A stretch of DNA of 64,000 nt from Prochlorococcus marinus XMU1402 (lineage in GTDB: Bacteria > Cyanobacteriota > Cyanobacteriia > PCC-6307 > Cyanobiaceae), in NCBI RefSeq assembly GCF_017696205.1, contig NZ_JAAORD010000001.1, positions 620,001 through 684,000 on the forward strand. Direction: 5' to 3'. This document shows, one piece after another, positions 62,827 through 64,000 of this stretch (the first letter of the stretch is position 1; each line of letters begins with the position of its first letter). A program made the position numbers and the translations under genes. A model generated the notes under the pieces. It ran no database searches, had not been told where the DNA came from, and saw only the letters and a list, made by a program, of their open reading frames with translations.

Positions 62827-63555
62827 ATGACTATTAAAGATCATAAAAGTTTGCAAGACTCAAAAATTCTTCTTGTAGAGGATGATAAGAGTATTAGGCT
62901 GACAGTATGTGAATCATTGAAAGGCGAAGGTTTTCAAGTGTTAACTTTTAAGGATGGTTTAAGTGCCTCAAAATTTATTGACGATAATACTAGAAATGAT
63001 ATAGACCTTATAATTCTTGACGTGATGTTGCCAGGGCTTAATGGATTAGAGTTATGCAGAAAAATAAGAAATGAAGAAAATTATACACCTATATTAATTT
63101 TGAGTGCTAAAGATAATGAATCAGACCGGGTTCTTGGATTAGAGGTTGGTGCTGATGATTATTTAACAAAACCTTTTGGTTTAAATGAATTAATTGCCAG
63201 ATCAAGAGCATTAATAAGAAGATCTAAACGTAATAAGAAATATATAGACAAAAGACAAACCATCATTGAGTTTAATCATATAAAAATGTTTTTAGAAGAA
63301 TGCAGAGTAACTTCTTTTGATAGGGAAATAACTTTATCTCCAAAAGAATTTAAATTATTAGAGTTATTTATGAAAAGTCCAAAAAGGGTATGGTCAAGGG
63401 ATTTAATTCTTGAAAAAATATGGGAAATTGACTTTATTGGTGATACTAAAACAGTAGATGTTCATGTTAGATGGCTTAGAGAAAAATTAGAAGAAGATCC
63501 CTCAGCGCCAAAACTTCTGAAAACTGTAAGAGGTTTTGGATATAAGTTTGGGTGA
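62827..63555 (+). CDS. phoB: phosphate response regulator
   Basis: A 242-residue OmpR/PhoB-type regulator: receiver acidic pocket LLVEDDKS, phosphorylated D65 in LIILDVMLPGLNG, conserved switch ILSAKDNE and KPFGLNEL. The winged helix has FKLLELFMKSPKRVWSRDLILEKIW and TVDVHVRWLREKLEEDP...RGFGYKF. The adjacent PAS/kinase gene supports PhoB rather than RpaA/RpaB. It activates phosphate-starvation genes. Confidence 0.88.
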   Translation: MTIKDHKSLQDSKILLVEDDKSIRLTVCESLKGEGFQVLTFKDGLSASKFIDDNTRNDIDLIILDVMLPGLNGLELCRKIRNEENYTPILILSAKDNESDRVLGLEVGADDYLTKPFGLNELIARSRALIRRSKRNKKYIDKRQTIIEFNHIKMFLEECRVTSFDREITLSPKEFKLLELFMKSPKRVWSRDLILEKIWEIDFIGDTKTVDVHVRWLREKLEEDPSAPKLLKTVRGFGYKFG

Positions 63556-63557
63556 AA

Positions 63558-64000
63558 ATGAAAACACTTCAAGAGGTATTAATTTTATTTTATAAGAAAT
63601 GGAAAAATAAGGTTAAAGGATTTTCAAAAAATAATAAAAATATTGAATCAACTAAAAAAAAGAACCAACAAATTTTTGATTTTCCATTTGATAAAGTTAA
63701 ACCACAGCAACTTTTGTCTTGGTTAGATTATTCATCTCAAGGATGGATGATTTTGTCATCTGATCTAACAATAAAATTTATCAATCAGAAAGCTTTATCT
63801 CTCATTAAGTTTATTAAATATAAAGACGTTATTGGAAAAGCAATTAATGATATTAATGAGCTCGACGTAGTAAGAAATAAAATTCTATATTCTAGAAAAA
63901 AAGATTTCCCAATCAGCCTAGATTGCGCCATTTCGGGGGAACCCATTTCTGTAAATATTGTTAGAGCAAGGAAGAAAAATTATTTAATATTGCTAGAGAG
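63558..64000 (+). CDS. phoR: phosphate sensor histidine kinase PhoR, N-terminal part
   Basis: Partial gene running off the window. ATG 63558 lies two bases after the phoB stop. The visible ~147 residues start MKTLQEVLILFYKKWKNKVKG, with a basic Lys-rich linker, then a PAS-like region (LSWLDYSSQGWMILSSDLTIKFINQKAL). No clear transmembrane helix is visible at the N-terminus. The kinase domain lies beyond the window. Confidence 0.78.
   Translation, partial: MKTLQEVLILFYKKWKNKVKGFSKNNKNIESTKKKNQQIFDFPFDKVKPQQLLSWLDYSSQGWMILSSDLTIKFINQKALSLIKFIKYKDVIGKAINDINELDVVRNKILYSRKKDFPISLDCAISGEPISVNIVRARKKNYLILLE

Overview
The window looks like chromosomal DNA from a high-light-adapted Prochlorococcus or a very close picocyanobacterium. 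The evidence is the strong AT bias, tightly packed genes, frequent TTG starts, a high-light-inducible (Hli) protein, picocyanobacterial families (DUF1651, DUF2811, DUF3303, DUF3531, CPP1-like, Tic20/Ycf60-like, TIGR02450), lycopene cyclase, a POR-like reductase, a cyanobacterial B12-dependent ribonucleotide reductase, and 6S RNA directly behind purK. The exact strain cannot be told from sequence reading alone.

Layout. 1-15 kb: carotenoid cyclase (partial), POR-like SDR, MscS channel, isochorismatase-like hydrolase, Fur regulator, ArsS-type radical SAM protein, a StpA/GgpP-type osmolyte phosphatase divergent from a GpsA-like dehydrogenase, metY-metA for methionine, a BicA-like SulP transporter, an FAD oxidase and CbiX. 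15-24.6 kb: small and accessory genes (GMC oxidoreductase, pentapeptide protein, an RHH-like gene pair behind a repeat-rich operator, Tic20), a tRNA-Ser(UGA), a secreted SASA-like esterase, and a glutamine-II (downstream-peptide) riboswitch candidate in front of a 33-residue DUF4278 peptide. 24.7-48.5 kb: mainly housekeeping genes (nrdJ, prfC, hslO, rsmE, VTE6-like DUF92, phnDCE, aspC, family-4 UDG, ispG, ctp, nadA, aroB, purK), followed by 6S RNA.

48.8-60.8 kb is a dense zone of very small genes, many with one membrane helix, often overlapping start-to-stop. It holds an Hli protein, a cut-down NAD-ligase-like protein, an SDR, and two paralogous DUF1651 loci that share promoter and leader. 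61-64 kb returns to recognisable genes: a K+ channel with RCK domain, a cytochrome c, phoB and the start of phoR.

Functional threads. The phosphorus genes are phnDCE (phosphite/phosphonate uptake) and phoBR. Sulfur and methionine are served by metA and metY. Photosynthesis and pigments are represented by crtL, the POR-like SDR, CPP1-like, VTE6-like, Hli and cytochrome genes. The most promising new observations are (a) the riboswitch-DUF4278 unit near 23.8-24.0 kb, (b) two out-of-frame 26-codon hydrophobic ORFs with strong Shine-Dalgarno sites inside the duplicated DUF1651 leaders, (c) a minimal LigA-like protein carrying only the adenylation region, (d) an operator array before an RHH-like gene pair, and (e) a family-4 uracil-DNA glycosylase that has lost most of its Fe-S ligands. 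All functional assignments are from motif reading; no database search was run.
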